A stretch of DNA of 64,000 bases, taken from NCBI GenBank assembly GCA_012295275.1, contig CM022679.1:29716664-29780663 (forward strand), written 5' to 3'. Positions within the stretch are counted from its first letter, which is position 1; each line of letters starts with the position of its first letter. Positions 47,497 to 60,712 of this stretch are shown here, one piece after another. The notes under the pieces are model-generated. The model worked only from the letters and a program-made list of their open reading frames with translations, was not told the DNA's origin and did not search any database. The translations under genes were made by a program, and so were the position numbers. Source of the stretch: Chrysomallon squamiferum (Eukaryota; Mollusca; Gastropoda; Neomphalida; Peltospiridae).

Positions 47497-49740
47497 AATA
47501 TCTGTTCTTTTACATATAGGAATATAATTTCAGCAGAACTGCAGCAAATTTGAATCTGAATCCTTGGTGGGTTTTGGTGGGGGGTTATTTGTTTTATTAA
47601 TTTATTTATTTTCTTTTTTTTTTAACATTGGTATTATGAAGAGGGTAATTTTTTTTCTTAGCCACTAACTGAAGAAAAAGTTTATTACATTTTCAATATT
47701 GATTGTTTAAATTTTGTTTTTTAAATTATTTTTTGTAGGTTGGTACACATTTGTAAACATGAAAGTCCAGATTTAATTAGATCATGCTAAAAGGGTTTTT
47801 CTTATGGTTTCAATGAGAAAATGTTAATATGGTTTTCTATCTGGGATTAAGGAGTAAAAGATTAACAGCATTTTTGTATGGTTTAATGGGATTTTGTGTG
47901 TAGATTTAAGGAGACCAAGGATTTCTTTATTCAGATGTGCTGTCATCCTGCAGATACCAGTGGAAATAAAATTATTTCTGTGAATTTATTAAGTATCTGA
48001 TTTTGTTCCATAAAAGACACCTTTTCTTCTTTGTCATCATCATCATCATCATCATGAATAAATATATAATATATAACTGATTAATAAATATATAATAATT
48101 ATTAATATGTCATAAATCCAACTACTTTTACCTGCTTATTACAAAATTATATATGTATTAGTAAAGTAGTATATTTATCCATATACCAAATCTGAGAGTT
48201 AATGAAACCTTATTGGTATTATTGAAAAACAAAATATTCTTGTGGAATTTTTTATTTTTGTGTGTTTTTTGTTTTGTTCTTTGTTTTTTACAGCAAGAAT
48301 CTTCTATCTATCTAATGTTTATGTATATTTTTTCAGTAAATGAACCCAGTACATCTTTCCAAAGTTATTTAAAAATAAATACATCAAGGAAAAATACCTT
48401 TAATAAACTTTACATAATTAAAAATCTTTAGGTTTGATCAAATTTAAAAAGAACAAAATATTATCATCGTCGTCGTCATCATCATCAACGTCATATTTTA
48501 ACATACTGTAATTATTCTGTAATACTGAAGAAAATGGTGCACACATTTATCAATAAACAGACCTGTTCTTTCTGCCGTCGTCTGAAGCTTGCTTTGTAGA
48601 TAATAGTATCAGTTACTTTTAACCAGCTTTGCAACAAGTTGACGAAAACCCGCCGTCAGTTTTTGTACCACTGTTTCAATGCCTTGTGAATACATTTTAG
48701 ATTAAATATTTATTTCATTACAATAACAGCCATTTTTAAACGGATAAATGCATATTTTGTTCGCCGAGAGTTACAAAAGAGTGTGTGTTTTTTTTTTTTT
48801 AATATCATAAAGATGGAGCTCTGGGTTTCTATGGCGGAATTTTCAACCTTGGTACAAAAGCAAGATGGCGTGTTGTCTTCAACTGTTCGTAAAGTTTGGT
48901 TGAGTGGTCGTTCTGCTCCTGGATGTTGATTATTTAATAAAATTTTATATGGTGTATTTTTTCTTTCACTGATATATTTATTGTGGTGTTATTAATTATT
49001 AATAGCTAATATAAGTTTTTGCTGAATCATTCTGTTGTTTTTGAAAACGCGTGTCATAATTTATCATTACAAGAACAATGTTCCATTATGTAGATTCCTG
49101 TGTGCTTTTTTTTTTGTATTATTATGTTTCCATGACATCATGTCGAGATTGTTAATACAGTAACTGTACTATATGTCACAAACGATTGTCTTTTTGTTTC
49201 GTTGGTTTTTTTCATTTCAGTTTATTTTGTCGTCTGTTTTGTAAATTAAATCTTCACTTGCACAAATATTCCATCGTTTACAAAAGCTGTACAAAGCTGC
49301 TAGAACAGATGTTTGGGCAGGCTGGCATTGCAGGAAAATGTCGTGTGTATGTCCGATGCTAATTTAATTTATTGTTAAGGTAGAAATACGATATGACGAA
49401 CAATTCTGAGTGTTGATTGCAGGCTTGGCAAACTGTTTTTATTTTTGCAGTGATTAATTAATATAGATTGACGTTAAAATATAAACTATTTTAATAAAGT
49501 GTAAATTACGTTTTGAAACAGAAACTATGTTTAAAAAGCTTGTAATATTACTAGAATTAAAAGAGAAAATGTGACAATTCAAAATCAATCGGTATGATTT
49601 TATGGTACATTAGAATTTTGCAGAAATATAGAAAATGTCCTTGAAAAGTTTCCAGATGAGTATAATAATAATAATAATTATTATTGATTGATTTCGGCTG
49701 CTTGAAAACATTAATTCAGCAAAATAATCATATAACTAGA

Positions 49741-49771
<31 letters not shown>

Positions 49772-51810
49772 AATCTTACCATTTTATGTAAAAGTGAACG
49801 TAGCCAACTTTTTTTAAAAAAAAAACATATCAAATAATAATTTGACATAAAAAATAATTGCCGAGCGTATTTCAGTAATGATGGTGATAGCAAACTATTA
49901 AATGTGATAGATTTTGAAGTTATGTATTACAGACATGCTGTAATATTATACAGTTATTATATTTTTCAGTATTGTATTAGAAAACAAAAAAATATATATA
50001 TAGCTAAAGTGCTAAGATAGAAAACATATCAGTGCCTATTGATATATAACATTTTATGTGGGGAGAAAAAAAATGTCAGGGGTTTGACTGTTAATAATTA
50101 TTAAAATATACCTAGTAGATTTTTGTGTTTAGATTAGATAGATATTCAGTAAATTTACCGATTTATATTACGAAAGAGATGAGAAGTGTTTTGATTTGCG
50201 GTGCCATGTTATTTTAGTACTGTTCAAATGCTTCCCATTATGTCACAGTATTACTATTATTATTACTGGAACTGTTTTACTAATATACGACTGACTGCGG
50301 TTTGTTATCTGTCATTGGGTTATGCTGAAGATCAAATAACCTCAGGGAATCAGTTCTGTGTATTGGAAACCCGTTACCCTGCTGGACAGTTCACTCAACT
50401 ATAATATATATATACATATATATACATACATATATATAAAACATAGCTGATTGGAACTATTATTAATAACTTGCCGTTTTCGGTCTGTATGTCTAGATTG
50501 GACTATTACGTTTTGTCATGCGTGAGTGTGTGAGTTAGTGAGTGAGTGAGTGAGTTGAGAGTCCTTTTAAGTTTCTTCATAGAATGAACAACGTGATTGT
50601 GCGTGAGTGCGTGCGCGGTACTACTAAACACACTGTCGTCATTGTAGAATACTCATTTTTTAACGTTGATTGTTCAGGACTCCTTTATTATTCAGATTCA
50701 TTTTAAGTTAATTTCTGCAATGTCTGCTGTTTTGCTAATTTTCTTTGTCGTAACAGATTGTCATTAACAAAAATTAAAAAAATAACATAAATTTACTAGT
50801 TTTAGCAATATATATATATATTTACATATGGGCATTAAATATTGTATCAGTATATATTTTAGTATTAATTGTGTCCAACAACAGCAAAAGAAGAAAAACT
50901 ACTTGTAATATATCAGATGTTACGTTACGTAATATTACCTGTCATCGTTGAAGAAACAAATCTTCGAGATGCGTTACGTTTCGATTCATTACTGGTGCAA
51001 TTAACTGTAATATTTCAATTTGTCATATAACGGATATTTTAAAACTGTGTATTACCTATTTGGCTGAATCGTATGTCTCGTTTAATAATTCCTGTTAATG
51101 GGTAGGTGTTATTTACTGCTTAGAAAATGCCGATCTAACCCCATTTACCAGAAAAAGGTAAGACCGACGACGGAAATCTGAAAAACGCTATGTTTAAATT
51201 AGTTCAGATAAATTTTATTTTTTATTGTTAAATTCAACCTTTCGTCATGGCCTGAAACTGTACGGTTAATATATATTAAGCAGTTAGACTCTTCGTAACC
51301 TAGAACGAAATAAATAATAATAATAATAATAAAAAATAATAATAATAACAATGATGACAACTTTAATGAAAAAGTTCTTCTTAACTATATCTTTATAATA
51401 CGAATATATCCGTTTCATTAATATTCAGTAATAGGGTCGATTTTTTTTTTTTTTTTTTTTTGTAATTAACCTGTACCATAATAAATAATTAATAATAATA
51501 ATAATTGTTAAAAAGTGTTATTATTATTATTATTATTATTACTGAAATCCTCAGCTTGTTCTAATCACTTTGTCACTGTGGATGTAGATGTGTTACTTGC
51601 GTGTTTCTCTCATTTCTCATCGTGTATGCAACGTAACAACCACAGAGATTCTTAGAACACGTTTTGCAGGTTTTATTTGTCGGTTTAATTCGAAAAAAGC
51701 TGTAATGTACCCAGGTATTAACAGAACTCGCAGAGTGGTTAAAAGTGTTTTGATACATTTTGGAAACGTTGCTGAAGTTTAATAGTAGTAGTAGTAGTAA
51801 CTGTAGTATG

Positions 51811-51825
51811 TATTTATTGTTATTG

Positions 51826-51883
<58 letters not shown>

Positions 51884-51893
51884 TGTTATATTA
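51811..51893 (+). repeat. (ATT)n microsatellite
   Basis: TATTTATTGTTATTGTT passes into more than 20 ATT units. A (TAG)n tract precedes it at 51782-51799. Confidence 0.97.
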
Positions 51894-52142
51894 TTACAGG
51901 AAACCAAATTATTTTTTTTTAATTTTGAAACTGATGAATTTGTGATTATATAAATCATAGTCCACGGTCACAAAGCGGTAATCAAAGTATGCACGAACGC
52001 ACACGTCCGCACGTGTACATGCGTACCAACAGCAGCCAAATACATTTATTTTGTAATAAAAAATAACTAAAAACAGTAATAGAAATTTAAACTTGTTTTC
52101 AGTGGTTTAACTTAAATGTAATAAAAATAAAAAAAAAAAACA

Positions 52143-52180
<38 letters not shown>

Positions 52181-52852
52181 ATGTAAATAAATAATAAATG
52201 TTTAATTTATAATGCATGCATAATGCTATATATGAAAACAGACGGTGTTTTGAGTTACGTTACGGATTGACTCATTCCAAATCATTTGATTTTGATCGGC
52301 TTTCTTCCATTCTTAAAACAATGTCTTATTATAATCACTTGCCTGCATATAAATTGCTAAACTAATAAAATTAAATGGATGAGATGTTCTGTCATATTAT
52401 TTCATTCTTCCATTCGAATGTCGTTAACATTATTGTTTCATTAAAGTTTATACTTAGAACAAATGAAGGTGTATTAATTAAACCATAAAGTCTTCTTTTG
52501 TAAATCCTTCACTGATATATATTGTATATATTTATACATACTTTCATAGTCATCGGAATTAATAAAGTGATGAAACTGTTTGTAATTTATGTAAATGTCT
52601 ATATATATATATAATGATACACGCAGACATACAAAGTTTTAATTGCTGAACTAATATATTCTTAAACACTGCGTCTGTTCATCAAATTGTGTGTTTGTCT
52701 GTCTGACCACTTGTTGAAATTGTTAGAAACACTCGTGTCTTGGTTCTAGCTTGTTTATCAGTTTGCTGTGGCAAGAATTGTTAAAAACGTCATATTCTGC
52801 CTATGTTTCAGAAATGCACTAAACATGAAAAAAAAAAAAAGTGTTTTGTTGT

Positions 52853-52970
<118 letters not shown>

Positions 52971-54702
52971 AGAGAATATTCATTTATTCTTAAATTTATT
53001 ATTTTTACAAACCGACCTTTTAACTTGTACAAATAATCTAGTAAATTTGCTTCAGGAATTATTATTTTCTTTTTGTTATTATATAGCGACTAACACAGAA
53101 CAGGAACAAACACAACACTTGTTGATATCGCACCGTCATTTTACAGAATTTTATTTAATTTATCTTCTTTTTTTTTTTTTTTTTTTTTCGACAATTTACG
53201 TATACAGGAATTCGAAATTAAATCACGTTTTTGTCTGATAAATGACGTCCATTTTGCACCCTTCCGAATGTTAACGGAATATTCATCTTGCCGTAGATCG
53301 CTGTTTACGTTTTGATATACTTTACATTTAAACACGACGACGACGACGACATTAGCTTCGTACCTGTTTTAATTTTACGACCTTGTAATTAAAATATCAT
53401 CAGTTTATCGTTACAAGGGATGACTGTGTCGGAAGTGAAGAGGCATATCTATCTGTCTACTGCGCGTACCGGGTCATAGGCACCGTTATTGGTCTATAAA
53501 AACAAAATAACACTTTGACAGTGTTAAAAATAATTTTACACTAATCGCTTTACGAAATTCTTATCGCCAGTGTTTAGTTACAAAATAAGAACAACAAAGC
53601 ACCAGCAATAATAATAATAATAACAGTAATAATAATAATACTTTTATCATCATACAGGTGCATTTAACTGGACCAATCATTTATTTACTTATCTATTTAT
53701 TCTCTATCTGTGTTTGGGTACGTATGCACACACACACACACACATCTATATATATCTATAATCGGTTCATCATCTTTCTAAAAATGAGAAGTCGACCTTG
53801 ACCCTGTAACAAATAAGACTTCTTATTACCACTGTTGGCCAGTCGCCAGTTGCCAACTTAGTGGATGTAAAGAAAATTCCAGAACACGTGACGCCTCTGA
53901 CGCAGGACGCCGAGCTGTAATCGTGATCCACTGACAGAACGTTTTTCCACGGGGAAGGCACATTTTCCTGTCACTATCGCTGAATCAGTGACAAGCGTAC
54001 AGTTCGTTAAGAACGTTGTAGCTCGCGTTGATAGGCCGCAACAAATTACTTTTCTGTTTTTTACGTTGGTACTGAGGTAAGAAACGTATTTCGAATTAAG
54101 GGTGAACTTGTGGTTCAGTTTTCCACGACGTTTGTTCTGTTTTGGTTTCTCCTTTCGTTGTTTGAATTAGTTGCAGATTTCCTACCTTTTACTACGGGGT
54201 ATTTAGATAACTCTGTGTTGTACAAATACGACATTATGTACCTTCTTATTCAGATGTTTTAGTGAACGTTATGTTCCCATACCATTCCAAAGTGACCCCA
54301 GTAACAGTCCAAGCTTCATGGGCCCAAAAATGTGGGTCCATTGCTGACCATACACATCACAATAAAAAGTTATTTAACGCCAAAAGATAAATAAATAAAA
54401 AATAATAAAGGCTCCCTAAATTCTGCTTATTTAATATTAGGAGTAATCGGATCACATTTCAGATGATTTCATGGCAAAGTACGTATATCTTCAGTAATTA
54501 AACATTAAAAAAATCTAAAATGTTTTGTACTGTTCCTGTAAAAAAAATGTTTTTGTGGTTTATATGTTCGCGACCGACAACAACCTAACTGGATACAAAT
54601 CAAAAATGACAAAGATAGTTGATACTGATTACAAAGTTTTTTTACAATAAATTGTTAAAATACAGACAACAAGAATAACAGCATACAAATCAGATGACAG
54701 AT

Positions 54703-54831
<129 letters not shown>

Positions 54832-55657
54832 GAAAGAAAAGAAAATGACAGAGAAACAAACAAAATAACCCACAACTACCAAAAAATGAAAATGATGGAA
54901 ATGTGCAGTAATCTGCTCTCGAGATCTCAGATGTAAATAATGTTTATTGTTTCGGTTTTTACTCTTTTTTCACGTTTGTTTTTTTGCTGACGTTTTGGCT
55001 TGTCTTTATCTTTTAGGTGAGTTTTTACATTTTGAAAAACAAGACACTGATGAAATGGTTTACAGAAATCATTTTTTAGTTGTTTTTTTTTTAACTCATG
55101 TTAACTGATTGAAGAGATAGGGTCTATCGGCTAAACTTGTTTTGTTCTTCTCTGTTTTTTTTTTTTTTTTTTATTATTTTTTTTTTTAGTTCTAAAAAAA
55201 AAAAAAAAAAAACCTCGAATGTTAACAGGACTGTCGATGTAATTTAAACTAACTGACTGTTTTTGTATTGGTTGGTGATAAAGATTTAGCATTTCAACTT
55301 TGACAGATCACAGAAATACTTCAAAAACAGAATAATCAGTTTTCTGGAATGAGTTATTGCGTGCCGCCATCTTTGTTCAAATTTCCGCGCTTAGGCCAAT
55401 TCCCTGTTAATGACTTGCTAACAAAAATGAAGCTACATTTCTCTGGGGGTTTTTAAATTTAAAAAAAAAAAAAATGTGTTGTTGTTTTTTGTGTTTTATT
55501 TTATTTTATTTTATTATTTTATTTTCTGAACTTTTTTCACAAGTGTATTGAGTTTACTTTAGTGTTTTTATTTGTGTGTGCTTGTAACTTCAAAATGACA
55601 AGCCTAATTCAAGATGGCGTTGACATGTATGAAAACAGTTTTTTTTTTTTTTTTAAA

Positions 55658-55772
<115 letters not shown>

Positions 55773-56094
55773 GTTACTTCAAGAATGGTAAATAGATTTG
55801 TTTTCAGCGTATAGGCTCCCCATATTCACGATAACGTTTATTCACGCGCATGCGTACTCTTTACATATTCCTCACGATGATCCACCCACTCATATGTGTT
55901 GAGTGATTAAAAAAAATTAAAAATTAAAAAAGAAAAACAACAGGAAAAGAAAAAAAAAGAAACGTGTTAAATATATTTACAGATGTTTTGCCTTGTTTTG
56001 AATTGTATTTATCTTTTAAGTCTGTTTTAGGATTCCGAGGAAATGATGTTCCTTTTATTTATTTATTTATTTATTATTTATTATTATTTATGTT

Positions 56095-56720
56095 AAACAT
56101 CATGCACATATAAAACAAACGTAATTACTTACCAGTTTACATACACACACACACAAACATAAACAAAAAACAAACACATAGATTAAAAAAACAATACCGC
56201 ATACATGTCTGCAAACACGTACACAATATAAACATACGTACAACATGTACGTTTGGACGTAAGCATGCATGTCGAAAAACGCACACGTATATATTATACA
56301 CAACGTGCATACACAGACAGACACTCGTACGTACATGCACAACAAACACATATCCAGGCACACGTAAAATGTACATTATATAACATAATTGTATATATAC
56401 ACACACGTACATAGCATATACATGCATACACATACATATACACAACATAAAGAACACTTACATGTAGACACACACAGATAGATAAACAACATACAAGTTG
56501 AAAAGACAAACACATAAATACCCAATATATACATGAGTAACGTGGTGACAGGCGTATGTACACAATACATAAAGGTAAATACATATACGTAAATATACGT
56601 CTGGACGGACGTACATGCAGAACACATACACGTAGACACCCACATGTACATCAGATACAAGTACAGACATTCAACCCACATGCGCACGTACATTCATATA
56701 TATATAAATACACAAAATGT
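56095..56720. repeat. Cryptic simple sequence of alternating purine-pyrimidine words
   Basis: About 600 bp built from ACAC, ATAC, ACGT and CATG words with few pure repeats. It is open in several minus-strand frames, giving Cys/Val/Tyr-rich hypothetical peptides of 70-106 residues, but composition explains that. Confidence 0.75.
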
Positions 56721-57069
56721 ATGTACACACACAAAAATGACCTAATCATTGTAAAATGTGGCTAATTTCAGCACAGCGGCTGTCATTTTTTTATAGACAC
56801 GGCTTCTTGTGCAGATAATCACAAACAGAAACACCAGCAACCTTCTTCAAACCCTGTATGAAATCTGCTTCCTGGTCGGGCGTCGCCATCTTTGTTACGA
56901 TTACCGTGGTTAGCCTAATTCCGTTTTGATGAATTACTTATGATGAAGACGTTTTCGTAACCTTTTTCTTTTTACACAGCAGGATATACATTTCTAGGAT
57001 ACTGTTCTGTTGTATTTCATTACATCTACTACTTCTGTATTTGTTGCTACAGTTATTATTGTTGTTGTT

Positions 57070-57250
57070 GATATTATGTTACACTGTACCAAATTTAAAC
57101 AAGAAACATTCAGATTATGTTACATTGTGTTGAATCTAAAATTAAGAGTAACATTGAAATTATGTAACATTGAAATTTAAACCTGAAATATTAATATTAT
57201 ATTACATTGACCTAAATTTAAACGAGAAACATTCAAGTTATACATAACAT
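57070..57250. repeat. Degenerate tandem repeat, unit about 40-60 bp
   Basis: ATTATGTTACATTG, AATTTAAAC and GAAACATTCA-type words recur four times between 57073 and 57240. AAACAAGAAACATTCAGATT near 57100 and AAACGAGAAACATTCAAGTT near 57220 are the closest match. Confidence 0.65.
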
Positions 57251-57345
57251 TCGTATAAATCTACATCGTATATATTTAAGTTTTATTAGCTTACATCTGC
57301 AAGAAAAATATTTACAATACTTAACACTTGTTTTAAACTTGAAAC

Positions 57346-57518
<173 letters not shown>

Positions 57519-57782
57519 ACAGAACACACGTACGTGGACAGATTTATGCACGGACATAGGAAGTAAAAAAGAAAGAAAAATAATAATAAAAAATGTTGGC
57601 CTAAACTTAAACAGAATATCTTTAACAGCTTTAATAATACAGACGAATTTATACGTTGGTGATTATTTGTCAGCAAAATGAATAGTTCAATATAATGTTG
57701 TTGTTTTTTTAATTATCTGGCTGTTTACACACTCACACACAGAGACACACAAACACAACAAACACACTCAGACGACACACTC

Positions 57783-57934
57783 AGACGTAATAGCTGGTTA
57801 CGTTCTTAACATATAAGCGTTAGAATGCCGAGGTTAGAATGCCGATATACAGCGAGGCTCTGCTGAGTCGTAATTTGCTCTTTGACCTTAGCGGGATTGA
57901 ACCTGATATCTTAAAACAGTAACCAGTTACGTCT
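57783..57934. mobile_element. MITE-like hairpin, or palindromic tRNA-like SINE fragment
   Basis: The ends are inverted repeats: left AGACGTAATAGCTGGTTACG, right (reverse complement) AGACGTAACTGGTTACTG. The pairing continues inward with gaps for roughly 40 bp (TTAACATAT / TTAAGATAT; GTTAGAATGCCG / GTTCAATCCCG). A direct repeat GTTAGAATGCCGA occurs twice inside. The reverse complement contains GGTTCAATCCC, a box B-like word, so a tRNA-derived origin is possible. Confidence 0.55.
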
Positions 57935-58593
57935 TTTATCCTACAATCCAAAAATAAGACAAAAAAAAAAAAAAAGAAATGAAATTAACTGTTTTATTTC
58001 TCAAATCTCCGGTCTAGTCATTTGCGCGTACTGATTTTATTGTTGTCTAAGTAGCAGCAGTTTATTTATTTTTAAATAAGAACCATTTTCAAAATAGACT
58101 TTTAAGATCTAAACCAGCAGTTAAGCACTAAAGAAGTAAGACATATTGGTAAATAAGTGATATATGTAACTATAATTCCATCCCAAACAGCTATAAAAAA
58201 AAAAAAAAATTACTTAAAAAGCAGTCATCACTTTTCTTCATTTAAAAGTTTAAAAATCGTCAGCTATATAAAGCCCTCTTGATGAAGCTTATAAAAAGTT
58301 AATGCTTGCGTCTCGATTGAATAATATATTTTCAGTTTTTCTCAGTTCAGTAAATACGGACATTTGAAGCTAAATGAATTTTCAAACTAACCAGTGTTAC
58401 AAAACATAAATGTTCATTGTCATTAGAAGAATAACTTGTTGTTAAAAGCTAGTTGATTCAGTTGATATAGTACTTATATTCTGTATTTAATATTTTCAGT
58501 TATACCAGCGCGGAATATTCCAAGTACTGTTTACAAATATAAACCATTTTAAAAAATTTAGAATTATTTTTACATGATTACATGAATGATTGG

Positions 58594-58595
58594 TT

Positions 58596-58638
<43 letters not shown>

Positions 58639-58640
58639 TT
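58594..58640 (+). repeat. (TTTA)n microsatellite
   Basis: About 12 TTTA units in a row. Confidence 0.97.
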
Positions 58641-59042
58641 GCATACAAGCATGGATACTGAAGTTTCTCATTCAAATCGGGATGAATACATCCAGTAGTC
58701 TGTTGGTGTTTGAAAGATAAATATTCCAGTATTACATCACAGCATTTAATTTCTGTTTCTATCCTTGAATTACGTCAAATGTCACATATGACGTCACAAA
58801 CAATTGTTAAAGAATTCCTTGACGACCGTTCAAGTTTGCTGCCATTGTATAAGAAACTTTCGTCATCTGAGATAATATTATGACGTCATAATAATTTCAT
58901 GAATATTCAGTGTGTAGTGATTGAGTTGACGGATCTGTACTTGGTTGCGGCAGATGAAATTACGACAACCTTTCGTATCCTGACAACTTCGGAATGATTA
59001 ATGAGCCCTGTCAAATAAAATAAATCATGTATATGTGTATTA

Positions 59043-59044
<2 letters not shown>

Positions 59045-59087
<43 letters not shown>
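59045..59087 (+). repeat. (AAT)n microsatellite
   Basis: About 14 AAT units, followed by AAC-rich sequence to about 59115. Confidence 0.97.
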
Positions 59088-59088
<1 letters not shown>

Positions 59089-59694
59089 GTAGCAACAATA
59101 ACAACAACAATAAGAAGATAAGAAACCGCTACAGCAATAATAATAATATTTTCAAACATTTATATATATACATACACACACAAACACATGCTTACATACA
59201 TACATATATAGATGTATACACATAAAAAAAGATGCAGTTGCCTCTTAATTAACAGCGAAATCTAACTAGAAAAGTACAGTTTAAATATATCATGGGATTC
59301 TTCATTTTGCAATGACATATGGGAAAAAAGAAATACACGATGACGTCACAACTCTAATTGTGACGGGTAAAATGGCGGTGTTCATATCTTATGTAATAGC
59401 AGTAGTATTTTATTGTCATACTTGATTATTATCGATTATAGATAGCCCCAAACAATGTAACAATATAATAATAATAAATCTGAACTTTCTAAACTATATA
59501 CGTGTAGATGTTAATAAACGAGTATTATAAAGTGTAGTGTACAGTACTGGAGAAAATGGCAATGTAAATTGTGAGAGAAGAGAAAGGGAGATAAGTGAAA
59601 TGTTTACCTCGTCGTTTTGGTAACTGGCATTCGTAAATGACCACAGTTTGTAAGATACAGGACCCAGTGACCATGATCTGTCACGGAATTTTCT

Positions 59695-59695
<1 letters not shown>

Positions 59696-59742
<47 letters not shown>

Positions 59743-59852
59743 GTAGTAATAGTAGTAGTAGTAGTAGTAGTAGTAATAATAATGGTAATAATAATAATAA
59801 TAATAGTAATAATAATAGTGGTAGTAGTAGTAATATTAACAATAACAATATC

Positions 59853-59909
<57 letters not shown>

Positions 59910-59971
59910 ACGATAGAAAATAATATTAACACCAGTAACAGTTTTGCAATTCTCATTATTATTATTATTAT

Positions 59972-60014
<43 letters not shown>

Positions 60015-60070
60015 GATAATAATAATAATAATGATGATGATGAAGAAGAAGAAGAAGACGAAGACGAATA
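59696..60070 (+). repeat. Compound trinucleotide mosaic
   Basis: Blocks of AAT, AGT, GGT, AAC, AAT again, then (past a 60-bp gap) ATT, ACT, AAT, GAT, GAA and GAC trinucleotides follow one another in register. Both strands stay open for 144-159 codons as runs of single amino acids, which is not evidence of a gene. Confidence 0.95.
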
Positions 60071-60343
60071 ATAACAGAAACAATTAAACCTGCAAGAAAA
60101 ACAGTACTAATCATCTCAGTATCAACACAACTGAAGTTCTACATGAAAAATAACGATCTCGTTTCAACTGCTTGCATGGATCCTCTGACTAGCCTGCAGG
60201 TTCGCTATTGTTATCTAAGAAACCCAAAACACTCGATTGCTATCTCTACTCACAATCTTTTTTATCCTGACTAAAACTAGAACTGCTCTCGGCAGTTAGA
60301 CAGTTCAGTTAAATTCCTTCAGAACGTTAACAAAACGTTTAAA

Positions 60344-60374
<31 letters not shown>

Positions 60375-60567
60375 TAAATAAAAACGAAAATGTGTTTACT
60401 AAAACTGCTTTAAAAAAAATAAAAATAAAAAATACATAGAACGAAACTAATAAATACAGAAAGGACGAAGAAAAGAAACCAGAAAATTAAAACAAATTTA
60501 CTTAATTAAATATTAATTGATAAAAATAAATTTAAAAACAGTAATGAAACCAACAACAAAATTTTAA

Positions 60568-60600
60568 TAATAATAATAATAATAATAAATAAAATAATAA

Positions 60601-60689
<89 letters not shown>

Positions 60690-60711
60690 AAATAATAATA
60701 ATAATAATAAA
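60568..60711 (+). repeat. (AAT)n microsatellite immediately downstream of the mucin-like exon
   Basis: AAT units interrupted by AAAT and a poly-A run, ending within 5 bp of the stop/donor of the minus-strand gene. Confidence 0.97.
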
Positions 60712-60712
60712 G

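Larger units (their letters stand above)
57935..60712. other. Intergenic or intronic AT-rich DNA downstream of the mucin-like exon (minus-strand sense)
   Basis: No supported coding exon. It holds a (TTTA)n tract (58594-58640), an (AAT)n tract (59045-59087), a compound trinucleotide array and an (AAT)n array. If the mucin-like transcript splices past 60717, its tail exon should lie here or further left. Confidence 0.5.

Noticed and set aside
48812-48928. 38-codon plus-strand frame starting MELWVSMAEFSTLV
   Set aside because: Short, without splice or homology support. Only mildly less AT-rich than its flanks.
53770-53961. 63-residue minus-strand frame in a GC-richer island
   Set aside because: Tempting because the island is less AT-rich, but no family is recognised and no splice sites frame it convincingly.
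56100-56693. Several overlapping minus-strand frames of 70-106 residues rich in Cys, Val and Tyr
   Set aside because: Explained by CA/TA/ACGT cryptic simple sequence. Multiple frames are open together and none has a recognisable motif.
59604-60083. 144-159 residue open frames (poly-Ile/Ser/Thr, poly-Leu, poly-Asn) on both strands
   Set aside because: They come from a compound trinucleotide repeat that has no stops in several frames at once.
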